From NCBI RefSeq assembly GCF_900112775.1, contig NZ_FOYZ01000008.1:147047-211046 (forward strand): a stretch of 64,000 bases of DNA, in the 5' to 3' direction. The notes under the pieces were generated by a model. The model saw only the letters and a program-made list of their open reading frames with translations. It was not told the DNA's origin and searched no databases. The DNA is from Anaeromicropila populeti (GTDB lineage Bacteria > Bacillota > Clostridia > Lachnospirales > Lachnospiraceae). This document shows positions 45,444 to 54,708 of the stretch, piece after piece. Each line of letters opens with the position of its first letter. Within the stretch, counting starts at the first letter, position 1. A program made the translations under genes and the position numbers.

Positions 45444-46239
45444 TAATGCTTCCTCCATCACAAAGAATGTCTATCCCTGCTAAATAGCCATTGCGTTCAT
45501 CCACAGCTGTCGCAAGTGCATATCCTAATTCCTCTGCTGTTCCCATTCTTTTCTCTGCTGTTGTCTTAAGCAAAGATCCACCTTCTTCTGCCTCAAGATT
45601 TCCCATATCGGTTGCAATCAGACCTGGACTTAAGGAAAGTACTCGGATTTTACGCTCTCCATATTGGTATGCACATTGTCTTGCATACCAGATCACAAAC
45701 TTTTTCGACAGACCATATGCCAATCCTGCTGCCTTATACTTATCTTTGATTAGTCTGCTTAGCCCCAACATCTTACCCACAAATCGAGATTCATCGTGTT
45801 CCGCCAAGGCAAATACTTTCTTTTTTGCGAGAAATTCTGGAAGGATATAGGCTGAATTTGAAGAAACGTCTAAAATAACACTTCCTTCTTTCATCCTTTT
45901 TGAGAATTCCTGGTTTACATATACTGTTCCAAGTGCATTCACGCGAACCAATTGCTCTGGCGTTGCCATGGATGGGGAAAGTCCCGCAGCATGAATTACA
46001 TTCTTTATTTCTCCCAGGCTCAAAGCAAATTCCGCAAGTTCAATCACCTGTGCACGATCTGAGGTATCACAGGTTTTAGCATATGCATCATATCCAAGTG
46101 CTTTCAATTCCTCTACCGCCTTATTTAATTTTGACATTGTCCGACCTGATACTACAATAACCTTATCCTGTGGCATAAATTTTGCCGCAGCAAGTCCCAT
46201 TCCACTACCGCCTCCGGTAATCACACATACAGTTTTCAT
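45430..46239 (-). CDS. Short-chain dehydrogenase/reductase
   Basis: 269 residues from ATG 46239; a TTG at 46248 is nearer the AGAAGGGAAAA site and is possible. NAD(P)-binding '[20 protein letters not shown]', '[12 protein letters not shown]', catalytic Ser in '[16 protein letters not shown]', catalytic Tyr/Lys in '[17 protein letters not shown]'. About 20 extra residues sit between catalytic Ser and Tyr ('[20 protein letters not shown]'). Substrate unknown; the operon partner is another NAD-dependent dehydrogenase of the extended type, suggesting a joint pathway on a hydroxyl/keto compound such as a steroid or polyol (speculative). Confidence 0.88.
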   Translation of the reverse strand: MKTVCVITGGGSGMGLAAAKFMPQDKVIVVSGRTMSKLNKAVEELKALGYDAYAKTCDTSDRAQVIELAEFALSLGEIKNVIHAAGLSPSMATPEQLVRVNALGTVYVNQEFSKRMKEGSVILDVSSNSAYILPEFLAKKKVFALAEHDESRFVGKMLGLSRLIKDKYKAAGLAYGLSKKFVIWYARQCAYQYGERKIRVLSLSPGLIATDMGNLEAEEGGSLLKTTAEKRMGTAEELGYALATAVDERNGYLAGIDILCDGGSINGKK

Positions 46240-46240
46240 A

Positions 46241-47254
46241 TTAAGCAATTTTCCCTTCTTTCTTTAACCATGCAACCTCATCACGTATTGTCTCTTCATA
46301 GGAACGTGTCACATATCCTAGTTCTTCCTTTGCCTTTCTGGAATCAAAGCTGTTATTTCTCGCCAGATTGTATACAGAAAATGTTGTCATAAGCGGCTGT
46401 TTTCCACTTTTTTTTGCTGATTTCTCTGCAAGTTTTGCAATAATATTTGCGACACTAATTGGTAAGAACATTTTTACCTTCTTACATCCAGCTTCAGCAA
46501 CTAACATATTCACAAAATTTTTAAATGTTACCTCTTCATTTCCTAAAATATAACTGTTTCCACATTTCCCTTTATCCGCCGCTGCAATGGTTCCCTGTGC
46601 GAGATCCCTTACATCACAAAGATTGAATGAGCCATCAATGCCAGCTGGCATTTTCCCATTAATAATATCGATGACTGTTTTTGTCGTTTCTCCCACTGCA
46701 AAATCCTCAGGTCCTAAGATACCACTGGGATATACCAGGCATGCATTTAAGTCCTGTTCCCGAACTGCATCTAAAACAGCCTGAGATGCCATGGCTTTTG
46801 ACTGGCTATAGCAACCCACAACTTTGTCTATATCAAAATGATCTACTTCCTTTATCTTTGTACCTTTTTCAAGTTCCGGAATCGCTCCTGTACTGCTGCA
46901 ATAGACCAATTTCTGGCATTCCTTGTGTTTTAAGCACATATTAATAATGTTCTTTGTGCCTCCCACATTCACATCAATTACTTTCTGATTATAATCAGGT
47001 GATACCGTCACAATACTTGCAATGTGTAAGACGATGGTTTCTGTCCCTTCTGGAACAGTAAAAAATTTCTCTAGTGACTCTACATCACATAAGTCACCCT
47101 CTACAATTTCTGCTTCCTTAGGTACATACTTCATTGCCTTATCATTTGGTAGAACGAATGCTCTTACATGGTCACCTCTTTCCACTAATTGTCTACAAAT
47201 CGTTCCTCCTAAGAATCCTGCCGCTCCTGTAACTAAATAAATTCTATTCTTCAT
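46241..47254 (-). CDS. NAD-dependent epimerase/dehydratase (extended SDR)
   Basis: 337 residues. Rossmann motif 'IYLVTGAAGFLGGTICRQLV', Ser in 'KLVYCSSTGAIPEL', Tyr/Lys in 'GCYSQSKAMASQAVLDAVRE', then 'CLVYPSGILGPEDF'. Closest in layout to the 3-beta-hydroxysteroid-dehydrogenase/dihydroflavonol-reductase branch, which matches the 'SYILGNEEVTFKNFVNMLVA' C-terminal section. First gene of the SDR-transducer operon; the next start overlaps its stop. Confidence 0.9.
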   Translation of the reverse strand: MKNRIYLVTGAAGFLGGTICRQLVERGDHVRAFVLPNDKAMKYVPKEAEIVEGDLCDVESLEKFFTVPEGTETIVLHIASIVTVSPDYNQKVIDVNVGGTKNIINMCLKHKECQKLVYCSSTGAIPELEKGTKIKEVDHFDIDKVVGCYSQSKAMASQAVLDAVREQDLNACLVYPSGILGPEDFAVGETTKTVIDIINGKMPAGIDGSFNLCDVRDLAQGTIAAADKGKCGNSYILGNEEVTFKNFVNMLVAEAGCKKVKMFLPISVANIIAKLAEKSAKKSGKQPLMTTFSVYNLARNNSFDSRKAKEELGYVTRSYEETIRDEVAWLKKEGKIA

Positions 47255-47335
47255 GTGCTTGTTCTCCTTTTCTTTTGATGTTTCTATCTTATCGGAACAA
47301 TGTTTGACTTCTGTTGCTGTTTTGTTTCTGAATTA

Positions 47336-47490
47336 TTAATTAAAAAGACTGTCTGCATCCATTCTGACAGGGACAGCATCTATACCTGTTACAGAAACAT
47401 GCGGTATCAACTTAAATATTTCATCAAGTTCTAGTCCTGTACCACAACCATCCAAATGCACTTCAACACATGTGATTATTGGACCATTTC
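47336..47490 (-). pseudogene. Unrecognised C-terminal gene fragment
   Basis: Open frame without a start, reading 'EVHLDGCGTGLELDEIFKLI' then 'PHVSVTGIDAVPVRMDADSL' and stopping at 47336. Coding-like but only about 50 codons; family not recognised. Confidence 0.4.
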
Positions 47491-47523
47491 ACGCTCCGAT
47501 GGAATGTATCAAATATGCTGTGC

Positions 47524-47655
47524 TTAAGCTGGTTTAACAACATTTATTTCTTTCTGCGCTTGAACACCACCAGGATATTTAGGATTTAATTCTCCATTTA
47601 CTTTAAGGGTTCTCCAATACGGAGTTTTGTCCTCACTTCTTTGATAACTTGCCCA
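47524..47655 (-). pseudogene. MGMT-family alkyltransferase-like C-terminal remnant
   Basis: Minus-strand frame 'WASYQRSEDKTPYWRTLKVN' followed by 'GELNPKYPGGVQAQKE', a tail resembling the end of clostridial MGMT-family (methylated-DNA-cysteine methyltransferase-like) proteins. A stop lies just upstream and the active-site region is missing, so only a remnant is left. Together with the 47336-47490 piece it occupies most of the 690-base gap before the lipoprotein gene. Confidence 0.5.
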
Positions 47656-47946
47656 TGCAATGAGACTGTTTTAAAAACCTTTAATCTTATAAGCTAATGT
47701 CGTTTTACCTATTTCTTAGAATTATTCGAGAATTCTATTATTTAACTATTTGAAAATTGTGAAAACACCTGATGACATTTTTCAATGTTCATGGTATTTA
47801 TGTTGGCTTTTATATCGTCATGTGTTATTATAAACATGGCGATTAAGGAGGTGGCTTTGCCTGGTTGTCGTAGTTATACTATCATAGTACAATAATGCAG
47901 AATATAATTTATATATATTGATTTGGGATATGAGAGGAGACATAAG

Positions 47947-48612
47947 ATGAGCAAAAAAATACTCATAAATGCTATAGGATTGGCAATTATGCTTGCAGTT
48001 ACTGGCTGTGGAAATATAGTAGATTCTGAAGTACATACTAATGAGAAAATCATTTCTGATACTGCAAAGGAAGAGACAGAAGAGGTAACAGAGAATTCTG
48101 ATGAAGCAGTTGATCTTTTAGATCAATTTGCAGCTGGAGAAATTGAAGCCGGTTATTATGACTCTGATTACAATTTTAAGATTACAGATCTTAACATGAA
48201 TCCAGAAGAATGGGATGCATATAGTGTTGGTGATCGTCGTGATTTGGATAATGACGGTGAAGAAGAGCTTATTATGAATGGACCTTATGGCGGAATGTAT
48301 TTAGATGTCAAGGATGGAAAGGTTATGGTACTAGCTGAGGGAGAAGGTTCTGCTGGTGAGATGACCTTTGTTGATTACGAAAATGCAATTTGGATTGTTC
48401 ATAGTGATACATCACATACAGGTAGAATGCTTTACAACTTCAAGAAATATAAAGGTGCAAATAACATCATTGATGAATTTGATTTAAGTGCTGAGTACTA
48501 CGATAAGAAAAAGGACATTTATGATGAAACAAGTACTTTCACATATCGTAATCAGACTATAACTATGGAAAAATTTGAGAAGTTACGTAGCGAAATTCTT
48601 GGTATCGAATAA
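47947..48612 (+). CDS. Lipoprotein of unknown function
   Basis: 221 residues from ATG 47947 with GAGAGGAGAC upstream. Lipoprotein signal 'ILINAIGLAIMLAVTGC', lipobox Cys near residue 20, then an acidic linker ('KEETEEVTENSDEAVDLLDQ'). The folded part has 'DRRDLDNDGEEELIMNGPYG', the loop seen in calcium-binding FG-GAP/VCBS-like or related lipoproteins of clostridia. Net charge is strongly negative. Function unknown; no clear operon partner. Confidence 0.78.
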   Translation: MSKKILINAIGLAIMLAVTGCGNIVDSEVHTNEKIISDTAKEETEEVTENSDEAVDLLDQFAAGEIEAGYYDSDYNFKITDLNMNPEEWDAYSVGDRRDLDNDGEEELIMNGPYGGMYLDVKDGKVMVLAEGEGSAGEMTFVDYENAIWIVHSDTSHTGRMLYNFKKYKGANNIIDEFDLSAEYYDKKKDIYDETSTFTYRNQTITMEKFEKLRSEILGIE

Positions 48613-48627
48613 GGTAAGAAAATCCGA

Positions 48628-48765
48628 CTATTCCGTAAACATTCTTTGCAAATGATATTGGGAATAACCTGAGGCATCCGCCATGTCATCCAGATTGATC
48701 TCGTCTGAAATATGTTCTTCAATATAGTCTATCAAAAAGCATACGTTCTGCGTATTATTATCCAT
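48628..48765 (-). pseudogene. AraC family regulator, N-terminal fragment
   Basis: ATG 48765 to TAG 48628, 45 codons: MDNNTQNVCFLIDYIEEHIS, then 'DEINLDDMADASGYSQYHLQ' and RMFTE before the stop. This is the start of an AraC protein with N-terminal HTH (as in GyrI-linked regulators), cut within the first HTH. It would have been divergent from the lipoprotein and may have been part of the control of the gene at 48866. Confidence 0.78.
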
Positions 48766-48865
48766 GAGGTTTACTTCCTTGTTAAAGGATAACAAATTCA
48801 AGGACGCCTGTATTCATCCTTGCTATAAAGAAGGAGTGGCATAAAGTGTGATATCCACCCGTATA

Positions 48866-50002
48866 TCATGATGAGTATTCTCCGTACTCACAGCCAGCAT
48901 TTCTTATTTCAATGTGATCGATCAGCACCTTGTCTTTCCCTTGCTTTTGATACAGCTTGATGGTACCGTAGCCGGTTCCTCCATTCCAAAGACGATTATG
49001 CAGTTTTTTGCCGTTGGGCGCTTCATAATTGATGAAGAGCATTTCTTCAATGGGACATTCCAGTGAAAGCTTCATGACAGAATTTCTGTTTGAGGCCGTA
49101 ATAGTCCAGGTGTTTACAAAGTCGCCTTCATTAAAACTAAAATTGACCTTTGACTGGGTCCAGAATTTTGTAAAATTATAGTCGTACATATGCCCTTCAT
49201 AAAAAAGACCGCCAAGAATTTGTCTGTTCAAAGGATGCCCGTAAATTTTAGGTCTGCCGCCGCCGAATTCGACAGCCGAATTGCTCAGAACCTTTCCTGA
49301 AATGAGACTCCTCATATTGCAGCTGCTAATCCAAAGCCATGGTGACGTAAAATCAGCGCCCCAGTTTTTATCGGCATAACCATAGGATTGATTGGGGATG
49401 ATATCATAGGGTTCATCATTAAATGTCACTTCGCCAGAATATTCCGTCTTTATTCCTTCTGCATGCCAGAACATTTCAAATGCGTTGATTTTGCGAAAAA
49501 ATGCGGAAGCACCATAACCAACGTGATAAGAAATTTTCTTATCAATGCTTATATTCCAACTCATTTTTCCTGCGTCAGACATGTATTCCGGATGCTTCGC
49601 TGCCTGCTGTGGCGTAATCACGCAGGAACCGGTCATATGATGCTCGGTAAGGAGGCAAGTGCCGACTTTGATGTTTAATTGATCGCTTGCACTGGAAAAT
49701 TGGGAGATCGGATAAAAGGTGTTGATTTGGCATGCATTTTTTCCCCAAGTACCAACCTTCACCATGGCGTAAGAGGGCTTTACACCCTGGCTCCTGTTTT
49801 GCGGCAGCTGCCCTAAAACAGCGGTATCACCGCCCAATGCGGGATTGCACACAAAGTATTCAATAAAAAAAGTTCTTGGTTCACCAGATGCTCTGTTGTA
49901 TCCTGTGAAATTGTGCCACCACCAGTCATAGCCATTCTTGGTCAATGGACCTTTGAGCATATATAAATTTCTGCTTAAATCACTTTTATTCATTTTCATC
50001 AC
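48866..50002 (-). CDS. Tocopherol-cyclase-like protein
   Basis: 378 residues, no signal peptide; start ATG 50002 (second ATG one codon on). Dense in Trp, Tyr and Asn. 'NGYDWWWHNFTGYNRASGEP' at the start, 'FFIEYFVCNPALGG', and the core 'PNQSYGYADKNWGADFTSPW' plus LWISSCNM, which matches the family pattern Y-A-D-K-N-W-G...P..W.W. The fold is a pair of lipocalin-like beta barrels. A tocopherol role is very unlikely in an anaerobe; relatives are probably isoprenoid, carotenoid or lipid-modifying proteins. Preceded by no intact regulator. Confidence 0.65.
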   Translation of the reverse strand: MMKMNKSDLSRNLYMLKGPLTKNGYDWWWHNFTGYNRASGEPRTFFIEYFVCNPALGGDTAVLGQLPQNRSQGVKPSYAMVKVGTWGKNACQINTFYPISQFSSASDQLNIKVGTCLLTEHHMTGSCVITPQQAAKHPEYMSDAGKMSWNISIDKKISYHVGYGASAFFRKINAFEMFWHAEGIKTEYSGEVTFNDEPYDIIPNQSYGYADKNWGADFTSPWLWISSCNMRSLISGKVLSNSAVEFGGGRPKIYGHPLNRQILGGLFYEGHMYDYNFTKFWTQSKVNFSFNEGDFVNTWTITASNRNSVMKLSLECPIEEMLFINYEAPNGKKLHNRLWNGGTGYGTIKLYQKQGKDKVLIDHIEIRNAGCEYGEYSS

Positions 50003-50213
50003 CTTCCAGAAAGAATTGCGTTCAACAGTTAAATCTGAACAATACTCATTTTACATTATAACCATTAGACCTGTTTCCATGCACGGGCAAAATCGCATTT
50101 TGAGTGTACAGTTTGAGAACTGCAAAACCACAGAAATGGCTTATTTACTGAACTTTTCGCATTTCATTTCTTATAACAATCTTTGATAGCGTTTGATTCC
50201 AAATCAAAATCTC

Positions 50214-50356
50214 TTAATCCCATTCTGTTTCTTTTCCAGAATACAGATCTGTCATTTTCAGCAATGTGCCATCTGCATCAGTTTTGGTGATGCGGTTCAC
50301 GTACTGTCCTATTGTACCAATCTTCTCGGCAAGCTGTGCCTGCGTAATTTTATTCT
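50214..50356 (-). pseudogene. XRE-type helix-turn-helix remnant
   Basis: Frame without start reading 'KITQAQLAEKIGTIGQYVNR' (an XRE recognition region), then 'ITKTDADGTLLKMTDLYSGK', ending at TAA 50214. The remaining part of the 50003-50530 gap shows nothing I can support. Confidence 0.4.
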
Positions 50357-50530
50357 ATATACACTTGACCTTAACATCAACTTCTATATTGTTTTTCAGC
50401 ATCCTAAAATCTCCTGTTTGCAATGGACTAATTCTAACACATATTAGATAATTTATTATACTGCTATTCTGTAAATTTTTCAATTATATACAGGGAAAAA
50501 CAGACACCCTGCTTTTACACAGAGTGCCTA

Positions 50531-51136
50531 TCATAAATTTGTGTTATCCTTCTTTCTAAATAAATTCATTTGTGTCGTTACTTTGTTACTGTAACCTTTT
50601 TCAATCATAAAAGGGAGTGGATAAGTTATGTGGGATGAAAATTTCATAGTAGGTAATAACAGAACAGTAAGAACTTGTGTAAGGGAAACAGAAACAGTGG
50701 CAGTACAAAAAGACATCTGCCTAAGATAAAACTCGATAAGGGTCAAATTTCGTTTTAAGAGATTTAATTTTTGATAAATAGTCTGGATTGTACACTTGGT
50801 TCTCTTTACCGTTTTGCGAATCGATGCCTGTTTTATCCTCACTTGTTCACACAAAAATAGCACTACTGGTAAAGAATACACCTGAAAGGGAATACAATCC
50901 CATGGAAGTATGCTGTGGGTAGAATGGCAAGACTGACATTTTAAGCGAAGTATTTCAAGTGATTCAAATACAACCTCTCCTGTGGTAGATAGGTATGTAA
51001 TAGAACGTAAATAGGTACCGTGACGGTGAAATTTTGCTTTCGCACCGCATTTTGGGCAGGTATACGCACATGTGTTATTATTATTTAAAATTTTTTTCTT
51101 ATAGTCCTTGCTAAAAACCTGAAATTCGATTATCAT
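50531..51136 (-). CDS. DUF6431-type zinc-finger protein (transposase-like)
   Basis: About 201 residues from ATG 51136 (frame open to 51208; no strong ribosome binding site at either). A CxxC pair 'CPKCGAKAKFHRHGTYLRSI' and a second 'LKCQSCHSTHSILPWDCIPF' make the zinc ribbon seen in DUF6431 and in IS-element transposase N-termini. The C-terminal half is Ser/Thr/Leu-rich and looks less conserved, so the gene may be frameshifted or decaying. DUF6431 proteins are abundant in mobile regions of Lachnospiraceae. Confidence 0.55.
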   Translation of the reverse strand: MIIEFQVFSKDYKKKILNNNNTCAYTCPKCGAKAKFHRHGTYLRSITYLSTTGEVVFESLEILRLKCQSCHSTHSILPWDCIPFQVYSLPVVLFLCEQVRIKQASIRKTVKRTKCTIQTIYQKLNLLKRNLTLIEFYLRQMSFCTATVSVSLTQVLTVLLLPTMKFSSHITYPLPFMIEKGYSNKVTTQMNLFRKKDNTNL

Positions 51137-51240
51137 AAGAGTGTGTTTAGATGTTTTATTACATCTATGTTTGGAGAATGGAAGGTACTTTCGTCGGTGG
51201 CCTTCCATTTTTTAATTAGTTACATTCAAACAATAACAAA

Positions 51241-51293
51241 GGCTATGATAATTTGCAACTACTTTTGCATTTTATGATAGCCTTCTTTTTTTA
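51241..51293 (+). terminator. Terminator-like hairpin with T-run
   Basis: GGCTATGATAA (51241-51251) pairs with TTATGATAGCC (51272-51282) apart from one central mismatch, followed by TTCTTTTTTT on the plus strand. No plus-strand gene ends here; it overlaps the 3' end of the toxin remnant and may belong to a lost gene. Confidence 0.5.
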
Positions 51294-51530
51294 ATATGGA
51301 GAAAATAAATAGCAAATAAACTTGATATATTTGGAAAAAAATTTTGCAAATCTACAACTAATAATATATCCTCGGAATATGAATACATTTTGGGGCCATT
51401 CTCCAAATTATCATATACGTGTTCAATCTCTCCAATAAGATTGCCTGCTGCTTGTGGATTTTTCAATTGATTAATAATATAATGTATAATATAATTCAAC
51501 AGTTCTTCTGCACGTTCTGTAATCGTAAGA
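51272..51530 (-). pseudogene. RelE/ParE family toxin, decayed
   Basis: Directly after the antitoxin stop, a frame without a start codon reads 'KYNLTITERAEELLNYIIHY' then 'IINQLKNPQAAGNLIGEIEH' and 'VYDNLENGPKMYSYSEDILL', the first two thirds of a ParE/RelE toxin. The expected C-terminal catalytic strands are absent, replaced by 'FFPNISSLFAIYFLHIKKRR' from a different frame or origin. Both ends are damaged, so toxin activity is unlikely. Confidence 0.75.
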
Positions 51531-51791
51531 TTATATTTCGGATTTCTCTCTCAAGTTACCAAGAGATTGTCTTGCATCCTTTATTTTTCCTGACTCAATC
51601 TCTCTTTCAGAAAGCTCCAGTTCACGATACATATTTAATCTCTTCATTGTACTTTCATACATTTCGACACTCATGATAACCATATCTCCATACCCATTCT
51701 TTGTAATATAGATTGGTTCTTCTGCTGCATGTACCAGTTCTGAAATATCTGCTGTATTTTTTAAATCTTTTATCGGAATAATCTGTGGCAT
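51531..51791 (-). CDS. Phd/YefM family antitoxin
   Basis: 86 residues from ATG 51791 (AAGGAGG eight bases upstream; an in-frame ATG at 51800 overlaps that site). N-terminal DNA-binding part 'IIPIKDLKNTADISELVHAA', then 'EEPIYITKNGYGDMVIMSVE' and a helical tail ('YRELELSEREIESGKI'), a standard Phd antitoxin. The cognate toxin next to it is broken, leaving this as an orphan antitoxin/autorepressor. Confidence 0.88.
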   Translation of the reverse strand: MPQIIPIKDLKNTADISELVHAAEEPIYITKNGYGDMVIMSVEMYESTMKRLNMYRELELSEREIESGKIKDARQSLGNLREKSEI

Positions 51792-51895
51792 AACATCCAC
51801 CTCCTTGTGACTTAATTATACCATCATTATACCATGACAGCAATCAATTATTCTTTTTTAATTAATATACACTACTCTTATACTTCTATTAATAT

Positions 51896-52064
51896 TCAAA
51901 GTAATCCAAGCCGTCTAAAATATCCATCAAGACCTGTTTCAACAAAAGGTACAAAATCATATTTGCGTATTTCAGAGTTATGACGATTGGTTAATACCCC
52001 AAGGTGGCTATACTGCTGCAAGCCGACCGCTGATTTCTTTAACTGAACATAATAACAATCAAAA
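51896..52064 (-). other. Unassigned coding-like stretch
   Basis: Between the antitoxin and the TIGR04076 gene an open minus-strand frame reads 'QQYSHLGVLTNRHNSEIRKY' and 'DFVPFVETGLDGYFRRLGLL'. It looks like the end of a protein but has no own start, and its upstream part overlaps the TIGR04076 3' end. I cannot name it. Confidence 0.25.
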
Positions 52065-52412
52065 CTACTCAAAAAACTTTCCCTTATGAAAATTCTCATT
52101 TCCAAGTTTCTTTGCCGTCAGTCTAAACATAACGCAACCATCCGGACATACAATCTCTTTACTATATTTACTAGTTCCTCCTATATTTTCTAAATCTCCA
52201 CCGCTTCTTACAGCCTCCATGATAGGAAACATAATCATCATAGCTTTGGAGCAAATACCCTGCCCATCCGTATTTACAGGACAGCCATAGGTGCAGGTAT
52301 ACTTATCTCCGACTTCCTCGCCATTTCGGCAATAATGCTCTGTATGATCGCCACGCAAAAACCCAATTACCTCGATTTCCCATTCATACTCCTCATCATA
52401 CCATTTTTTCAT
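52065..52412 (-). CDS. TIGR04076 family protein
   Basis: 115 residues, start ATG 52412 with GGAGGTTTAGA upstream. 'KKWYDEEYEWEIEVIGFLRG', 'CRNGEEVGDKYTCTYGCPVN', 'GICSKAMMIMFPIMEAVRSG' and 'CPDGCVMFRL' are the conserved blocks. Seven cysteines, several in pairs, suggest metal binding or redox, but the family has no known function. Slightly extended at the C-terminus (KKLGNENFHKGKFFE), perhaps from a changed stop. Confidence 0.9.
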   Translation of the reverse strand: MKKWYDEEYEWEIEVIGFLRGDHTEHYCRNGEEVGDKYTCTYGCPVNTDGQGICSKAMMIMFPIMEAVRSGGDLENIGGTSKYSKEIVCPDGCVMFRLTAKKLGNENFHKGKFFE

Positions 52413-53571
52413 TCTAAACCTCCAACTTCAAATTTGTTTCTCATTGTTTTTAAATAATCTCCGTTTATCTATATTAGTTCCATATACTTCTTAATAATTC
52501 CTGCCTTCAGCGTTAATATGTGACGCTGCAAAGGAAGTATCCTCATGAATAAAAGACCAATATTACACTTATTAATCTGCTGCCAGAATTGCTCATCAGC
52601 AATCAAACAACCGCTTAAAAAATTATTCGCTTATAGCAAAAGGCAAAACCAATGGTGTCCATATGCTGATATATGCATTGACACTCCTGATGACCACGAA
52701 GAGAAAATATTCCAGCAAAGAAGATTGGGATGCTCCTATCTTTTACTCCATCAAAAGAGGACACAAATCATTACATCATTCAATGGTCAGGAGGACTGTA
52801 AAATCTTTAACGCTACTTATCATTATCGTATTTTTAGTAATAAGAAGCAGCCTATTTTACAACATTTCTTTCTCCACAACCTACCCAAAAGTAATCCTAT
52901 CACCTCAACTATACGACTTTTTCACAGTAAATATATTCCCACAGAGTAGTCATTTTACAAAAGGTTCTGCTATTCTGCAAATCAGCAAAATACGCAGAAC
53001 CCTTGCTTTCTACACTTTCAAGCCTTTTACTTTTACACCCTTGACATCATTATTACTGTCTCAACGTGCGTGGAAACAAAAACAAAAAATTCTTTTAGCT
53101 AGCTTCATATCCGTAAGCGTCAACTCTATTTCAAGACATTCTTCATATATTAAAAATGTTGACATAAAATGCTCCATTCTGCCGTCAGTATACTAACCAT
53201 GGCTAGTTTTCTTCTCCATGTCAAAGGGAGTAAATGCATCCGCATTTCACCAAAATATTTACATTTCATGAATCCATACGAGACTACCGCTTACAAGCTC
53301 ATAGATATTTTCTCTAGATATGGATTTTCACTTTACAATGCACTTTTTCTTATTACGAATAGTATATCTCTTCACTACACATTTATAGCCATGTTAGTAC
53401 TATGCTCTTAAATCTTTCAACATAGTAAATCTCATTTCACCTATAACATCAAATTCTTTTTATATCGACTAAATCTATCTTACAACGAGAGCAAACGTTG
53501 GACTTTAATCTATCGGAATTGATTTTAAAAGAACAAAAAGGTCTAGAGTTCTTTAAAATTTTATTTCTCGA
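52413..53571. other. 1.16-kb stretch with no gene I can support
   Basis: AT-rich. Open frames exist on the plus strand (52545-52949, with a fair AAAGGAAG site; 52663-53196; 53169-53411), but their products are basic, Phe/Ser-rich and match nothing, and they overlap each other in different frames, as expected for chance frames. A short hairpin CAGCGT...ACGCTG is at 52508-52528. Coding-like wording such as 'ADICIDTPDDHEEKIFQQRR' in the first frame may be a remnant. Confidence 0.4.
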
Positions 53572-54705
53572 TTACTTCGTTCTGAACCACATAGCTGGAA
53601 AAACCATAATATCTTTATTAGTTATAGTATAACCATAATTCATAACTGAACCATTTTCTGACAAAAATGCTGCACAACTCTGAATATGACCTGGAGAACG
53701 CAGCCAAATGTTACTATCTATATCAGAAAGTATTGTTCTATACTTTTTCGCTTCATCAATGTCAAGTACAAACACATAATCTTGTGTTTCATCTCCACCA
53801 TATGTACCATATATATCATTATTTTTATTACTAATATTTTTTAATATAATGTTTTTTTGTTCTTCTTGTGAAAATGTCTCATTTATAAACTTAGAATTAA
53901 GATATTTGCGAAGTGAAGACTCTTCCCACGTAATGTCCTTCAATATATTATTATAAGCTATTGAGGAAATATTTTGTTTTTTTATTAAAAGTGCTTGGTT
54001 ATCTTGTTTATCAATTATTATCCATTCACAATTTCCTACCATAACAGTTTTTCCAATTTCACTTTTCTTAACTACCTTTTTTTCAGCCTCAATCTTCTTT
54101 TCTCTACTATCCTTATAACAATCTAGCATGCTATAATTTTTTAATGCAGAATCATATGAACCTAATTTCATATATATATTTGCTATATGATATTGCACAA
54201 ATGGACTTCCTAAGCTATAAAAAAACATAGTCACCAAAAATAATATTATTGCTTTTTTAACCATATTTCTCTTAGCTTCTTTTTTATAAATGCTAATCCC
54301 CATTTGAGTGCATTGAATAGCTTGTAAATTAGAATCTTTATATCCTTCAATTTTTGTAAACTCATCAACTGCTATTTTGTAATCTTTAAAACTTTTTGCA
54401 TTATCTTTGTAATTATATGCCCGTTCGTAAATATTTTTTTCAATATATTTTTTTTCTTGTGCTGCGAGTTGTTTACATAATTTAGAAAGTTCCACAGAAT
54501 CTTTGTATTCAGATATATCATCGAAATAATCTGCAGTCTTCAAATACATCTTAATCTTTTCATCAGACATCATCATACATCTAATACTTCTCATTAACTT
54601 GAGTGCTTTTATATATTTTTGTTCTAATCCTCTATCCTGCGCTAAAGGTAGTATTTTCTTTTTATCATTTTCTAAATCTTTTTTTTTCATCATAATACTT
54701 TTCAT
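53572..54705 (-). CDS. DUF6273 domain membrane protein with TPR-like N-terminus
   Basis: 377 residues. The N-terminal 140 are TPR-like with repeated 'F..I..YKDS..' units ('YFDDISEYKDSVELSKLCKQ', 'FTKIEGYKDSNLQAIQCTQM'). One transmembrane helix at about 148-166 ('AIILFLVTMFFYSLGSPFVQ'). A short TPR repeat follows, then DUF6273 (about 220-377): 'NCEWIIIDKQDNQALLIKKQ', 'ITWEESSLRKYLNSKFINET' and 'NIWLRSPGHIQSCAAFL'. DUF6273 is common in Lachnospiraceae surface proteins and resembles formylglycine-type/C-lectin-like folds; its role is unknown. Last gene of the spike-protein cluster. Confidence 0.83.
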   Translation of the reverse strand: MKSIMMKKKDLENDKKKILPLAQDRGLEQKYIKALKLMRSIRCMMMSDEKIKMYLKTADYFDDISEYKDSVELSKLCKQLAAQEKKYIEKNIYERAYNYKDNAKSFKDYKIAVDEFTKIEGYKDSNLQAIQCTQMGISIYKKEAKRNMVKKAIILFLVTMFFYSLGSPFVQYHIANIYMKLGSYDSALKNYSMLDCYKDSREKKIEAEKKVVKKSEIGKTVMVGNCEWIIIDKQDNQALLIKKQNISSIAYNNILKDITWEESSLRKYLNSKFINETFSQEEQKNIILKNISNKNNDIYGTYGGDETQDYVFVLDIDEAKKYRTILSDIDSNIWLRSPGHIQSCAAFLSENGSVMNYGYTITNKDIMVFPAMWFRTK

Positions 54706-54708
54706 CTT

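Noticed and set aside
53169..53411. 80-residue hydrophobic plus-strand frame
   Set aside because: No ribosome binding site, no family resemblance, and overlap with another equally unsupported frame.
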